From: Mycobacterium sp. URHB0044
GTDB lineage: Bacteria; Actinomycetota; Actinomycetes; Mycobacteriales; Mycobacteriaceae
Direction of reading: 5' to 3'
Assembly: GCF_000620625.1 (NCBI RefSeq)
Contig: NZ_JIAW01000005.1
Location: 310,001-374,000, forward strand
DNA length: 64,000 bases
Part shown: positions 1 through 11,154 of the stretch, piece by piece
Position numbering within the stretch: the first letter of the stretch is position 1
How the letters are laid out: each line of letters starts with the position of its first letter
The notes under the pieces: generated by a model
The model's input: only the letters and a program-made list of their open reading frames with translations
Told to the model about the DNA's origin: nothing
Database searches by the model: none
Position numbers and translations under genes: made by a program

Positions 1-637
1 GGTCACCGACGTGGATCGCAACGGCCTCACCGTCAAGGATTCCGACGGCACCATCCGGCGCATCGAATCGGCGTGCAAGGTGTGGTCGGCCGGCGTGTCG
101 GCCAGCCCGCTCGGTCGCGATCTGGCCAACCAATCTGACGTCGAGATCGATCGCGCCGGTCGCGTGAAGGTCAATCCCGACCTGTCCATCCCAGGGCACC
201 CGAACGTGTTCGTCGTTGGCGACATGGCGTTCGTCGAGGGCGTGCCCGGCATGGCGCAGGGCGCCATCCAGGGCGGCAAGTACGTGGCCAAGCTGATCAA
301 GAACGAAGTCAAGGGCGCCGACCCCGCAGCGCGCGAGCCGTTCAAGTACTTCGACAAGGGCTCGATGGCCACGGTCTCGAAGTACAACGCGGTCGCGCAG
401 GTCGGCAAGCTGGAGTTCAGCGGCTTCATCGCGTGGCTCGCCTGGCTCGGCTTGCACCTGATCTATCTGGTCGGCTTCAAGACCAAGATCGCCACGCTGC
501 TGTCGTGGGCCGTGACGTTCCTCAGCCGCCAACGCGGCCAGCTGACCATCACCGAGCAGCAGGCCTACGCACGCACCAGGATCGAGCAACTCGAGGACAT
601 CGCCGCGTCGGTCCAGGAGGAGAAGGCCGCAAGCTAG
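1..637 (+). CDS. ndh: Type II NADH dehydrogenase, C-terminal part (5' end outside window)
   Basis: This is the C-terminal ~211 residues of a non-proton-pumping NADH:quinone oxidoreductase, a peripheral membrane flavoprotein that passes electrons from NADH to menaquinone. Visible are the second FAD contact (VFVVGDMAF, then GMAQGAIQGGKYVA) and the C-terminal membrane-binding stretch around WLAWLGLHLIYLVGFKTK, which is typical of NDH-2. The reading frame is already open at base 2, so the start lies upstream of the window; the gene ends with TAG at 635-637. It converges with ureD, 22 bases away, as ndh and ureD do in M. tuberculosis (Rv1854c/Rv1853). Identification is by motif and synteny. Confidence 0.95.
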   Translation, partial: VTDVDRNGLTVKDSDGTIRRIESACKVWSAGVSASPLGRDLANQSDVEIDRAGRVKVNPDLSIPGHPNVFVVGDMAFVEGVPGMAQGAIQGGKYVAKLIKNEVKGADPAAREPFKYFDKGSMATVSKYNAVAQVGKLEFSGFIAWLAWLGLHLIYLVGFKTKIATLLSWAVTFLSRQRGQLTITEQQAYARTRIEQLEDIAASVQEEKAAS

Positions 638-659
638 CCACGTCGGGCAGAGCGGCCGA

Positions 660-1286
660 CTAGAGCCGGTCGCCCTGCCACGTGGCCAGGCAGCCACCCG
701 ACGCCAGTTCGAGCAGCGTGCCCGTGGTGTCGAACGCGGCTTCGGGATAGCGCAATTCGCTGATGCAGGCCAGCGGTGTGCCGAGTTCGTCGTCGGTCAG
801 CGAGCCCGAACCCAGCTCGACGCGGTGCCGCAACAGCGGTGCGCCGTCGACGTCGGCGTGCATCGAACCCGACCAAAAACCTTGTCGCTCATCGGTTCTG
901 CCGATCTGAATGCGCTCGCGCAGCCGCGCCTGGCCGTCGCCCGACAAATTCAGACGGGTGGTGCTGACGTGTCTGGCCTGGCCGGCGACGATGGTGGGCT
1001 GCGGGTCCAGATCGAGCAGGCCCGCCACCTCGAGTTCCCAACTGGCCCGTGACTCCATGGTGATCGTGCCCGGCATCGCCATGGTGGCCGCGGCACTGCG
1101 CAGCTTCAGTCGGGCGCCGGGTTCGACCACCACGCGAATCCTGATGGTGTCGCCCCCCAACGGTGTCGCCGCCGCCGACACCAAGTGCACGGTGTCGGCC
1201 TCGGTGTGACGGGCCGCCACGCCACCGACGCACTCGATGCGCGGGATGCGGTCGGGTCGCGCGACGATCAGGACGTCGGAAAGCAT
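660..1286 (-). CDS. ureD: Urease accessory protein UreD
   Basis: UreD (UreH-type) is the scaffold that binds the urease apoenzyme and, with UreF and UreG, delivers nickel and CO2 to the active site. The 208-residue product matches mycobacterial UreD in length and in patterns such as GGDTIRIRVVVEPGA near the N terminus and TTRLNLSGDGQARLRERI in the middle. The ATG at 1286 lies 14 bases after the ureG stop, so it is the last gene of the operon. It shows little motif content of its own; position at the end of ureABCFG makes the call firm. Confidence 0.93.
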   Translation of the reverse strand: MLSDVLIVARPDRIPRIECVGGVAARHTEADTVHLVSAAATPLGGDTIRIRVVVEPGARLKLRSAAATMAMPGTITMESRASWELEVAGLLDLDPQPTIVAGQARHVSTTRLNLSGDGQARLRERIQIGRTDERQGFWSGSMHADVDGAPLLRHRVELGSGSLTDDELGTPLACISELRYPEAAFDTTGTLLELASGGCLATWQGDRL

Positions 1287-1300
1287 TGTGGCCGCGGCCC

Positions 1301-1975
1301 TTACACCGAAACGCGCAGCTGTTGGTGTACCCAGCCCAGCACCGGCGCCGCCGTGGGATCGTTGGTGAGCGAGATCAGGACGAAGGGCCGATCGCCGCGC
1401 ACCTTGGCGGAGTCGCGGCGCATCACGTCGAGGTCGGCTCCGACCATGGGCGCCAGATCGGTCTTGTTGATCACCAGCAGATCCGAGAACGTCACCCCCG
1501 GGCCACCCTTGCGTGGCACCTTGTCTCCGCCCGCCACGTCGACGACGAAGATCTGCACGTCGACGAGACCCGACGAGAAGGTGGCCGTCAGGTTGTCACC
1601 CCCGGATTCGACGAGGATGAGGTCGAGCGTCGGGTTGCCCGCGATGAGGTCGTCGATGGCGTCGAGGTTGGCGGTGATGTCGTCGCGGATCGCGGTGTGC
1701 GGACAGCCGCCGGTCTGCACGGCCGCAATCCGTTCGTCGGGTAGGACGGCGTGCCTGCGAAGGAAGTCGGCGTCCTCGGTGGTGTAGATGTCGTTGGTCA
1801 GCACCGCGAGCGACAGCTCGTCGCGCAACTGCCGGCAGAGCGCGGCCACCAGTGCGGTCTTGCCCGAGCCGACGGGCCCGCCGATGCCGATGCGGAGCGG
1901 CTCTCCCGCGTGCCGGACGCGTCGGGGGCGTTCGGTGTGGACGTGGGGGTCGCCGTCGAGCAGATGTGGTGGCAT
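1301..1975 (-). CDS. ureG: Urease accessory GTPase UreG
   Basis: UreG is the SIMIBI-class GTPase that carries nickel and drives its insertion into urease. The P-loop GGPVGSGKT lies at about residues 32-40, the metal/nucleotide switch region includes [11 protein letters not shown] and a CPH-type motif is seen in [18 protein letters not shown] is the guanine-specificity motif. The N terminus ([17 protein letters not shown]) is histidine-rich, as in actinobacterial UreG, and may bind nickel. I chose the ATG at 1975 (224 aa) because the longer open frame upstream runs into ureF and is arginine-rich noise. It is 23 bases after the ureF stop. Confidence 0.95.
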   Translation of the reverse strand: MPPHLLDGDPHVHTERPRRVRHAGEPLRIGIGGPVGSGKTALVAALCRQLRDELSLAVLTNDIYTTEDADFLRRHAVLPDERIAAVQTGGCPHTAIRDDITANLDAIDDLIAGNPTLDLILVESGGDNLTATFSSGLVDVQIFVVDVAGGDKVPRKGGPGVTFSDLLVINKTDLAPMVGADLDVMRRDSAKVRGDRPFVLISLTNDPTAAPVLGWVHQQLRVSV

Positions 1976-1998
1976 GGTGCGCCTTTCGAACGTGAACT

Positions 1999-2634
1999 TC
2001 AGGACACGAATAGTGGGCGGTCGCGCTCGGCGTGGCGTTGGGCCAGCACGTCGAGCAGCGGATCGGAGAGGTCGGCGAGTTCCTTCGCGGCCGCGGCGGC
2101 GGTCTGGTCGCACAGCGGCGCGAGCTCGAACGTCACCGCCGCGACGTCACCGGGATCCAGCGCCAGCAGCCGCTGCGCCGCGGTCGCGGATCCGGTCATC
2201 GTGACGTAGACGATCGACAGCGCCGTCTGCTCCGGCACCAGACCGCTGGCCGCACCGACTTCACCGGCCGCCACGGCCAGGTGCGGTTTGACGCCCAGTG
2301 CGGCCCAGTCCCATTGCGGCCACACCCGCCGGGCGAGCCGGGCCAGTCCCCTGCCCTGCGCGCGGGAAGCACTGCGTGATGCGGGAGCCGGTGTGCGGGC
2401 ATCGGTTTCGGCGTCGGCGCCGGCGACGGTCAGCGTGCCGGCGTGGACGGCGGCCGCTATCGACGCGGTCACGAGTCCGTGGGTGCGGATGCGGCGCCCG
2501 AGGAATGCGCGCAGCGTCGGAAGATCGGTCACGAGCCCGCTGGTGACGGCTTCCTCGACACCGCCGGAATGGACGTGCCCACCCGTCGGGAGCCGGGAGT
2601 CGGACAAGGCCAGCAGCGTTGCGAGGCTGGACAT
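1999..2634 (-). CDS. ureF: Urease accessory protein UreF
   Basis: UreF bridges UreD and the UreG dimer in the urease maturation complex. The 211-residue protein begins [25 protein letters not shown], the conserved UreF opening (SDS-LP-G), and is helical and alanine-rich throughout. The ATG at 2634 shares one base with the ureC stop (TAATG), which fixes the start and indicates translational coupling; the longer frame upstream overlaps ureC. The C terminus contains [21 protein letters not shown], typical of the mycobacterial protein. Confidence 0.93.
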   Translation of the reverse strand: MSSLATLLALSDSRLPTGGHVHSGGVEEAVTSGLVTDLPTLRAFLGRRIRTHGLVTASIAAAVHAGTLTVAGADAETDARTPAPASRSASRAQGRGLARLARRVWPQWDWAALGVKPHLAVAAGEVGAASGLVPEQTALSIVYVTMTGSATAAQRLLALDPGDVAAVTFELAPLCDQTAAAAAKELADLSDPLLDVLAQRHAERDRPLFVS

Positions 2635-4355
2635 TAGAACAGGAAGTATCTCTGGGCCATCGGCAGTTCGACGGCCGGTTGCTCCTCCCACACGTCACCG
2701 TCGATGCGCACGGTGAACGTGTCGGGGTCGACCTCGATGCGCGGCATGGCCGTGTTGAGCGGCATGTCGGCCTTCCCGACCTTGCGGACGTTACCGACGG
2801 CGACCAGTCGCCGGTTGACGGCGAGCCGGTCGGCGAGACCGTCTTCGATGGCCTGGGGAGCGACGAAGTGCACCGACGTCGCCGCCGCAGCTGCGGGCGA
2901 GGCGCCGAACATGGGACGCGGCAACACCGGTTGCGGCGTTGGGATCGACGCGTTCGCATCCCCCATCGCGGCCCACGCGATCATGCCACCCTTGATCACG
3001 GCGTGCGGGCGCACGCCGAAGAAGGCCGGCTCCCACAGCACCAGGTCGGCGAGCTTGCCGACCTCCACCGAACCGATCTCGTGGTCCATGCCGTGCGCGA
3101 CCGCCGGGCAGATCGTGTACTTGGCGACGTAGCGGCGCACCCGGTTGTTGTCCGCCGCACCGTCCCCCTCCAGAGCGCCGCGGCGCTTCTTCATCACGTG
3201 CGCGGTCTGCCAGGTGCGCAGCACCACCTCGCCGATGCGGCCCATTGCCTGCGCGTCGCTGCCGATCATCGAGATCGCGCCGATGTCGTGCAGTAGGTCC
3301 TCGGCGGCGATCGTCGACGGCCGAATCCTGCTCTCGGCGAACGCAAGATCCTCCGGGATGCTCGGATTGAGGTGGTGGCACACCATCAACATGTCGAGAT
3401 GCTCGTCGAGCGTGTTGACGGTGTGCGGCCGGGTCGGGTTGGTCGAACTCGGCAAGACGTTGGGGTGCGATACCACCGTGATGATGTCGGGCGCGTGCCC
3501 GCCGCCCGCCCCTTCGGTGTGATACGCGTGGATCGACCGCCCGTTGATCGCGCGCAGGGTGTCCTCGACGAATCCCATCTCGTTGAGGGTGTCGGTATGG
3601 ATGTTCGCCTGAACACCCGCCGCGTCGGACACCGTCAGGCAGGCGTCGATCGCCGCCGGGGTCGTGCCCCAGTCCTCGTGCAACTTGAAACCCGCTGCGC
3701 CGCCACGAAGTTGCTCCCACATCGCTTCGGTGCTGACCGTGTTGCCCTTGCCGAGCAGTGCGACGTTCAGCGGCCAGGTGTCCAGCGCCTCCAGCATGCG
3801 GGCGAGATGCCAGGATCCCGGCGTCACCGTGGTGGCCTTGCTTCCCTCGGCGGGGCCGGTGCCGCCCGCGACGATCGTGGTGATGCCACCCCCGAGGGCT
3901 TCTTCCATGATCTGCGGGCAGATCAGGTGGACGTGGCAATCGATGGCGCCTGCGGTCACGATGCGGCCGTTGCCCGCAATGACTTCAGTCGAGGGCCCGA
4001 CCACCAGATCGGGGTGGACGCCGGACATGATGTCGGGGTTGCCCGCCTTGCCGATGGCGGTGATGCGTCCGTCACGGATGCCGATGTCGGCCTTGATGAT
4101 TCCCCAGTGGTCCACGATCACCGCGCCGGTGATGACGGTGTCGGGCGCGCCGTCCGCCCGGGTGGCTCGCGACTGACCCATCGACTCGCGCAGCACCTTG
4201 CCGCCGCCGAACACGGCCTCGTCGCCGGCGAGGCCCGGGCCACCGCTGCGGTCCTCGGTGATCTCGATGAACAGGTCGGTGTCGGCGAGCCGGATCCGAT
4301 CGCCGGTGGTGGGACCGAAGAGCGCGGCGTAGCGCGCGCGGGAGAGCTCGGTCAC
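2634..4355 (-). CDS. ureC: Urease alpha (catalytic) subunit UreC
   Basis: UreC hydrolyses urea to ammonia and carbamate at a di-nickel centre in the cytoplasm. The 573-residue chain has every expected ligand: His141 and His143 ([10 protein letters not shown]), the lysine that becomes carbamylated (Lys224, GFKLHEDWG), His253 (NIHTDT), His279 (AYHTEGAGG) and Asp367 (GSDAQAMGR). The mobile flap carries MVCHHL with the catalytic His at about 328. The length is that of a normal three-subunit bacterial urease. The start overlaps the end of ureB by 4 bases (ATGA). No nickel transporter and no ureE is present beside it, which is usual in mycobacteria. Confidence 0.97.
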   Translation of the reverse strand: MTELSRARYAALFGPTTGDRIRLADTDLFIEITEDRSGGPGLAGDEAVFGGGKVLRESMGQSRATRADGAPDTVITGAVIVDHWGIIKADIGIRDGRITAIGKAGNPDIMSGVHPDLVVGPSTEVIAGNGRIVTAGAIDCHVHLICPQIMEEALGGGITTIVAGGTGPAEGSKATTVTPGSWHLARMLEALDTWPLNVALLGKGNTVSTEAMWEQLRGGAAGFKLHEDWGTTPAAIDACLTVSDAAGVQANIHTDTLNEMGFVEDTLRAINGRSIHAYHTEGAGGGHAPDIITVVSHPNVLPSSTNPTRPHTVNTLDEHLDMLMVCHHLNPSIPEDLAFAESRIRPSTIAAEDLLHDIGAISMIGSDAQAMGRIGEVVLRTWQTAHVMKKRRGALEGDGAADNNRVRRYVAKYTICPAVAHGMDHEIGSVEVGKLADLVLWEPAFFGVRPHAVIKGGMIAWAAMGDANASIPTPQPVLPRPMFGASPAAAAATSVHFVAPQAIEDGLADRLAVNRRLVAVGNVRKVGKADMPLNTAMPRIEVDPDTFTVRIDGDVWEEQPAVELPMAQRYFLF

Positions 4356-4663
4356 GCGTCCAACCTTCCTGGCGGGGTGAGCGACAACCCGTGCACCTCG
4401 CGCGAGCCGCTCAGCGGAACCAGCGAAACATGCTGAGCCACCCCCGGTTCGAAGCGCACGGCAGTACCGGCCGGGATGTCGAGTCGATGGCCGTTGGCGG
4501 CGTCACGGTCGAACTGCAACGCGGAGTTGGCCTGGGGAAGGTGCACGTGGCTGCCGACCTGGACCGGGCGGTCGCCGGTGTTGACGACGTTCATCTGAAG
4601 CCGTGGCGCACCGGGATTGATGGCGATGTCGCCATCGCCGAAGAACACTTCGCCGGGGATCAT
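4352..4663 (-). CDS. ureB: Urease beta subunit UreB
   Basis: UreB is a small structural beta-subunit of the urease (ABC)3 complex. The 103-residue sequence opens [18 protein letters not shown] and contains [20 protein letters not shown], which is the conserved jelly-roll core of the family. Start and stop each overlap the neighbour by 4 bases, so ureA, ureB and ureC are probably translated as a coupled unit. Confidence 0.95.
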   Translation of the reverse strand: MIPGEVFFGDGDIAINPGAPRLQMNVVNTGDRPVQVGSHVHLPQANSALQFDRDAANGHRLDIPAGTAVRFEPGVAQHVSLVPLSGSREVHGLSLTPPGRLDA

Positions 4664-4962
4664 TGGATCGGGTGATGGACGGTGACGAGCTTGGTGCCGT
4701 CGGGGAAGGTGGCCTCCACCTGGACGTCGTAGAGCATTTCGGGCACGCCCTCCATCACGTCGTCGCGGCTGAGCACGTCTCGACCGCTGTTCATGAGTTC
4801 GGCCACGGTGCGGCCGTCGCGAGCGCCCTCGAGCAGGTGGTCGGTGATGACCGCGACCGCCTCGGGGTGGTTCAGCCGCAAGCCGCGTGCCTGTCGGCGT
4901 CTGGCGAGTTCGGCCGCGTACGAGATGAGCAGGCGGTCCTGTTCATGCGGGGTCAGGCGCAT
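4660..4962 (-). CDS. ureA: Urease gamma subunit UreA
   Basis: UreA is the smallest structural subunit of urease. Starting at the ATG at 4962 gives exactly 100 residues ([13 protein letters not shown]...), the family's standard length; the alternative upstream GTG at 4980 would add six residues that homologues lack. Conserved features are [14 protein letters not shown] and the C-terminal [12 protein letters not shown]. It is the first gene of the urease operon. I see no clear nitrogen-regulator (GlnR) site in the 46 bases separating it from the thioesterase gene, so the urease operon may be read from a promoter inside or upstream of that gene. Confidence 0.95.
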   Translation of the reverse strand: MRLTPHEQDRLLISYAAELARRRQARGLRLNHPEAVAVITDHLLEGARDGRTVAELMNSGRDVLSRDDVMEGVPEMLYDVQVEATFPDGTKLVTVHHPIQ

Positions 4963-5008
4963 AGTGCGGGATACTGCCACGGCCCGCGGCAGTCAGCAGC
5001 GCAGGCGA

Positions 5009-5437
5009 TCAAGCCGGCGGGCTGGGGGGCTTCGCGTCGGGCATGTTCTGCAGCCGAACCTGGCCGCGCGCCAACGTTCGATCGTTCTCGTCCGTGATGG
5101 TGATCAGCCACAGCTGTTGAAGCCGCCCCCGATGGATCGGCGTGGACACCGCGGTGACGGTGCCCGACGAGACGCTGCGCAGGAAGTCGGTGTTGTTGTT
5201 GACCCCCACCACGGTGCCGGTGCCGCCGTTGGCGGTGAACCAGACGTGGCCCGAGACGCTGGCCAGACTCTCCACGATCGAGCAGTAGACGCCGCCGTGC
5301 ACGATGCCCCACGGCTGCAGCAGCTCGTCCTTGATGGTCAACTGCGCGCGCCCGCCGTCGGGCGTCATCTCGAGGATCTCCAGTCCGAGCACGCCATCGA
5401 AGCCGGCGGTGAGGGCGGGCGGTACGGAATTCGTCAC
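5009..5437 (-). CDS. PaaI-family hotdog thioesterase (Rv1847-like)
   Basis: The product is a single hotdog-fold domain likely to hydrolyse an acyl- or aryl-CoA thioester. The signature WGIVHGGVYCSIVESLAS holds the HGG motif and the catalytic acidic residue on the central helix (Glu in IVES), as in PaaI/4-hydroxybenzoyl-CoA thioesterases. I start it at GTG 5437 (142 aa), since the upstream extension is Arg-rich and lies in the strong hairpin at 5494-5528. It sits 46 bases upstream of ureA in the same direction, as Rv1847 does in M. tuberculosis, so it may be co-transcribed with urease. The true substrate is unknown. Confidence 0.8.
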   Translation of the reverse strand: MTNSVPPALTAGFDGVLGLEILEMTPDGGRAQLTIKDELLQPWGIVHGGVYCSIVESLASVSGHVWFTANGGTGTVVGVNNNTDFLRSVSSGTVTAVSTPIHRGRLQQLWLITITDENDRTLARGQVRLQNMPDAKPPSPPA

Positions 5438-5493
5438 GACTGTCGTTTCTACACGTCGAGGGCGACCGCAGCGCGCGGGCCGCCGGGAAAGCG

Positions 5494-5528
5494 GTCGGGC
5501 CCCGCACACGACGTGTGCGGGGCCCGAC
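5494..5528 (-). terminator. Long GC hairpin downstream of the iron reductase gene
   Basis: Two perfectly complementary 17-base arms (5494-5510 and 5512-5528, GTCGGGCCCCGCACACG and its complement) form a near-continuous inverted repeat; a real loop would use the central ACGACGT. It lies between the iron reductase stop (5621) and the thioesterase start (5437). No long U-tract follows, but mycobacterial terminators often lack one. It could terminate the reductase mRNA or attenuate reading into the thioesterase-urease block. Confidence 0.7.
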
Positions 5529-5605
5529 CTCGAGTGGACCGGGGGTCTCTGCAGCCCTCAGGACTCCGCGGCGGTCCGGTGGTTCGTGGGTTCCTGTCGA
5601 TTAGT

Positions 5606-5624
5606 CTAGGTAAGCCTTACCTAA
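5606..5624. promoter_or_regulatory. IdeR-type iron box at the 3' end of the iron reductase gene
   Basis: The sequence CTAGGTAAGCCTTACCTAA differs from the IdeR consensus TTAGGTTAGGCTAACCTAA at only four positions and is almost a perfect palindrome. It overlaps the reductase stop codon (5621-5623) and lies about 170 bases upstream of the thioesterase start. IdeR binds such boxes with iron and usually represses iron-acquisition genes. Which transcript this copy controls is unclear. Confidence 0.65.
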
Positions 5625-6400
5625 TTTAGCAAGGCCTTGCCGGGTTGAGTTCTGCCGCGTACGGGCGCACCGAACCCGACCAGGGCGTCGAGCACCGCCT
5701 GCGCGCGCCGCATGCTGATCAACTCACTGGATCCCGCGAGCAGTGGCACGTGCGTGGCGGCGGTGACCACCGCGGCGCCGACCACGTGCCACATCGCGGC
5801 CACCGACATCGCCCCACCGCTGACCTCGAAGAGCTTGTCGAACAAGGGTTCCAGGGCGCGGTGGCTGCGATGTGCCACCCACGTGGTCAGTGCCGCCTCG
5901 TTGGGCAGCGCCACGATCCGATCGCGCGACGGGTGACACTGACGCAACCCCGAGCGGGCGTCGAAGTACTGGTCGTCGGGCAGCACGCGCAACGTGGGGT
6001 CGACGACGCCGACCCAGTCGATCGCACCCTCGGAGTCGACGTGCACCCAAAGGTTCTCGAGGCCGGTGTCCCATGCCCGCCCCTCGAGCACGAGCAGCGG
6101 GATCACCCGGCCGACGACGACGTGCGACAACGTCGCGGCCAGCTGGTGTGTCACCGCGGACCTGCTGTCGGTTTCCGCGGCAGCGTTGTCGAACATCTCC
6201 TGGAGCCGATTGGTGCCGAGCACGTCGCACAGCGGCCACCAGCGCCTGCGGGACAGGTCGCTCATCACCGCCACGCCGTAGACGCGCGGACGTTCGGGAT
6301 ACAGCTCGCGCAGTCTGCGGCTGGATTCGTGCAGCGGCAGCTTCCGCTTGATGGCCATCCGGGCAATCAAGGGGTCTTCGACGACGACGGTCATGTGCAC
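5621..6400 (-). CDS. FhuF-like ferric siderophore / iron reductase
   Basis: The 259-residue protein resembles the FhuF/IucA-type iron reductase family found near mycobacterial iron-uptake genes: an N-terminal helical part (MAIKRKLPLHESSRRL) and a central region with VVGRVIPLLVLEGRAWDTGLENLWVHVD, which is the conserved FhuF core. The usual C-terminal cysteine pair for a 2Fe-2S cluster is not seen; only Cys at about residues 60 and 160 are present, so reduction chemistry is not proven. An IdeR-type box sits directly before the start (6410-6428), which strongly suggests iron-repressed expression. The gene is not part of the M. tuberculosis order at this point, so it appears inserted between the Rv1847 and Rv1846c equivalents. 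Confidence 0.65.
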   Translation of the reverse strand: MHMTVVVEDPLIARMAIKRKLPLHESSRRLRELYPERPRVYGVAVMSDLSRRRWWPLCDVLGTNRLQEMFDNAAAETDSRSAVTHQLAATLSHVVVGRVIPLLVLEGRAWDTGLENLWVHVDSEGAIDWVGVVDPTLRVLPDDQYFDARSGLRQCHPSRDRIVALPNEAALTTWVAHRSHRALEPLFDKLFEVSGGAMSVAAMWHVVGAAVVTAATHVPLLAGSSELISMRRAQAVLDALVGFGAPVRGRTQPGKALLN

Positions 6401-6409
6401 CTCCCTAAG

Positions 6410-6428
6410 TTAGGTTAGCCTTACTATA
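6410..6428 (-). promoter_or_regulatory. IdeR-type iron box in the iron reductase promoter
   Basis: TTAGGTTAGCCTTACTATA matches the left half of the IdeR consensus TTAGGTTAGGCTAACCTAA perfectly and the right half weakly (five differences in all). It begins 10 bases upstream of the reductase ATG (6400), a position where bound IdeR would block transcription under iron sufficiency. Confidence 0.75.
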
Positions 6429-6536
6429 GAGAGATGCGCGGGCAGGGAAATGCCTTGTGACCGGACTCACAACAGCTGGATAACGGGTGTTACGACGCAG
6501 ACGCCCTGGGAAGCGGGCCGAGAAGACCGCGGTTGA

Positions 6537-6564
6537 TACGACACACGGTAGTAACGGCGTAGTA
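6537..6564 (+). promoter_or_regulatory. Probable BlaI operator upstream of blaI
   Basis: An inverted pair TACGAC-N5-GTAGTA (6537-6553) is followed by a second GTAGTA at 6559-6564, exactly 11 bases (one helical turn) after the first. BlaI/MecI-type repressors bind inverted TAC/GTA half-sites, and blaI of M. tuberculosis is known to be autoregulated. The sites end 34 bases before the blaI ATG, so occupancy would cover the promoter. Confidence 0.6.
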
Positions 6565-6598
6565 CCCTGAATGCAGTGCTCAAGAGAGTGAACGGAAC

Positions 6599-7015
6599 AT
6601 GGCGAAGTTGACCCGATTAGGGGAACTCGAACGCGAAGTGATGGACCACCTGTGGTCGTCGCGCGAGCCCCAGACCGTACGCCAGGTGCACGAGGCGCTG
6701 TCCGCACGCCGCGATCTGGCCTACACCACGATCATGACGGTCCTGCAGCGACTGGCGAAGAAGAACCTGGTGGTGCAGCACCGGGACGACCGTGCACATC
6801 GCTATGCGCCGACCCATGGTCGCGACGTACTGGTTGCCGGGCTCATGGTGGACGCGCTGGACCAGGTCTCGGATTCGCCCAGCCGCGAGGCCGCGCTGGT
6901 GCACTTCGTCGAAAGAGTGGGGGCCGACGAGGCCGCCGCCCTGCGTCGCGCACTGGCTGAATTGGAAGCCAAGCATCACACCGGCTCGCCCACTGGCGAT
7001 CCGGGCACCGGCTGA
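6599..7015 (+). CDS. blaI: BlaI/MecI-family transcriptional repressor
   Basis: The 138-residue protein is a winged-helix repressor of the BlaI/MecI/CopY family (Rv1846c equivalent). It begins MAKLTRLGELEREVMDHLWS, has the recognition helix region SARRDLAYTTIMTVLQRLAKKNLV (residues ~34-56) and the wing VQHRDDRAHRYAPTH, followed by a helical dimerisation tail. BlaI in mycobacteria controls the beta-lactamase and its own operon and is released when beta-lactam is sensed. The gene is followed 14 bases later by the membrane protease gene, its probable inactivator. Half-sites in the promoter suggest autoregulation. Confidence 0.93.
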   Translation: MAKLTRLGELEREVMDHLWSSREPQTVRQVHEALSARRDLAYTTIMTVLQRLAKKNLVVQHRDDRAHRYAPTHGRDVLVAGLMVDALDQVSDSPSREAALVHFVERVGADEAAALRRALAELEAKHHTGSPTGDPGTG

Positions 7016-7029
7016 GGGACACTAGCAGC

Positions 7030-7977
7030 GTGTCCGCGCTGGCCTTCACCATCGTCGCCCTGGTCCTCGTCGGACCAGTACCGGCGCTGTTGGCGAGGGC
7101 GGCGTGGCCGATGCGTGCACCGCGCGCCGCCATCGTGCTGTGGCAGTCGATCGCCCTGGCGGCCGTGCTCTCGGCGTTCAGTGCGGGAATCGCCATTGCC
7201 AGCAGGCTCTTCGTGCCCGGTCCCGACGGGCGTCCGACCGCCACGATCACCAGCGAGATAGCCGTGCTCGGCTGGCCGCTGTGGGTGGTCTACGTCGTGG
7301 TCTTCGCGCTGACCTTGGTGGTCGGCGGGCGACTGGTGGTCGCCGTGTTGCAGGTCGCCATCGCCACCCGACGCAGGCGCGCCCACCACCGGATGCTCGT
7401 CGACCTGCTCGGCTGCTCGCACGATGCCGCACCCGAGGTCTGTACCAAGGCCAGCGGCCTGCGCATCCTCGACGTCGCGCAACCGCTGGCCTACTGTCTG
7501 CCCGGCGTGCGCAGCCGTGTCGTGGTCAGCCAGGGCACCATCACGAGTCTCGCCGACGACGAGATCGCCGCCATCCTCAGCCACGAGCGCGCTCACCTGC
7601 GCGCACGCCACGACCTCGTGCTGGAGATGTTCACCGCGGTGCACGCCGCCTTCCCCCGCTTCGTCCGCAGCGGCAACGCGTTGGACGCCGTACGGTTGCT
7701 CATCGAGATGCTTGCCGACGATGCCGCGGTGCGCGCCGCGGGTCCCACTCCCCTCGCCCGCGCCCTCGTCGCATGCGCAGCAGGGCGAACGCCGTCCGGC
7801 GCCCTGGCAGCGGGCGGCCCCACCACCGTCATTCGCGTCCGCCGGCTCGGCGGCAAGCCCAACAGCGTGCCGCTGGCCGTCGCCGCATACCTCGCGGCAG
7901 CCGGCGTCCTCGTCGTACCGACCGTCGCACTCGCGGTGCCGTGGCTGACCGAGCTGCAGAGGCTCTTCGCCGCCTAG
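7030..7977 (+). CDS. M56-family membrane metalloprotease (BlaR-like, no sensor domain)
   Basis: This 315-residue integral membrane protein (Rv1845c-like) has several hydrophobic segments (about residues 1-22, 35-58, 83-110, 275-300) and a zinc protease motif HERAH at about residue 184 (ILSHERAHLRARHD). M56 proteases such as BlaR1 cleave or trigger cleavage of BlaI after beta-lactam binding. Unlike BlaR1 (about 600 aa) it has no penicillin-binding domain, so the signal must be sensed another way. Start is GTG 7030, 14 bases after blaI; the two genes are probably co-transcribed. The family call is firm, the signal is not known from sequence. Confidence 0.88.
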   Translation: MSALAFTIVALVLVGPVPALLARAAWPMRAPRAAIVLWQSIALAAVLSAFSAGIAIASRLFVPGPDGRPTATITSEIAVLGWPLWVVYVVVFALTLVVGGRLVVAVLQVAIATRRRRAHHRMLVDLLGCSHDAAPEVCTKASGLRILDVAQPLAYCLPGVRSRVVVSQGTITSLADDEIAAILSHERAHLRARHDLVLEMFTAVHAAFPRFVRSGNALDAVRLLIEMLADDAAVRAAGPTPLARALVACAAGRTPSGALAAGGPTTVIRVRRLGGKPNSVPLAVAAYLAAAGVLVVPTVALAVPWLTELQRLFAA

Positions 7978-8021
7978 CGTTCAAACTCCCCGTGCCACAA
8001 CCAAACAACGAAAGGCTGCCT

Positions 8022-10935
<2,914 letters not shown>

Positions 10936-11001
10936 CCCAACCCGCAACACGCCACCCGCTAACATGGGTGCTTCACCACCTCGGCTGAAGGAAGGGATCA
11001 C

Positions 11002-11154
11002 GTGCCGCAGGCACCCGTGGAGGCCCCCACGAATGACCGGGCCATCGGGAGCGAGCGGCCTGGCCGCGAACCCGGGCCGGAACCCCAGGACGCCGAACCC
11101 TCCAGTACTGAGCCGGGCACGCCGCCCGGCGAAAGTCATGCGAGGCCACGATGA
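11002..11154 (+). CDS. Possible 50-aa proline/glutamate-rich small protein or leader
   Basis: A GTG at 11002 is preceded at ideal distance by a purine-rich ribosome site (GAAGGAAGGGA, 10988-10998) and opens a 50-codon frame beginning [11 protein letters not shown]. Its TGA (11152-11154) overlaps the ATG of the CNNM gene as ATGA, the arrangement of translationally coupled pairs. A TAACAT hexamer at 10960-10965 could be its -10. The composition (Pro, Glu, Arg, Gly) suggests a disordered peptide; no family is recognised. The coding claim rests on the ribosome site and the overlap, not on homology. Confidence 0.45.
   Translation: MPQAPVEAPTNDRAIGSERPGREPGPEPQDAEPSSTEPGTPPGESHARPR

Noticed and set aside
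4793..5629. A long plus-strand frame across ureA and the thioesterase gene
   Set aside because: It is antisense to genes with clear families and its translation is Arg/Pro-rich with no domain; high GC content explains long shadow frames.
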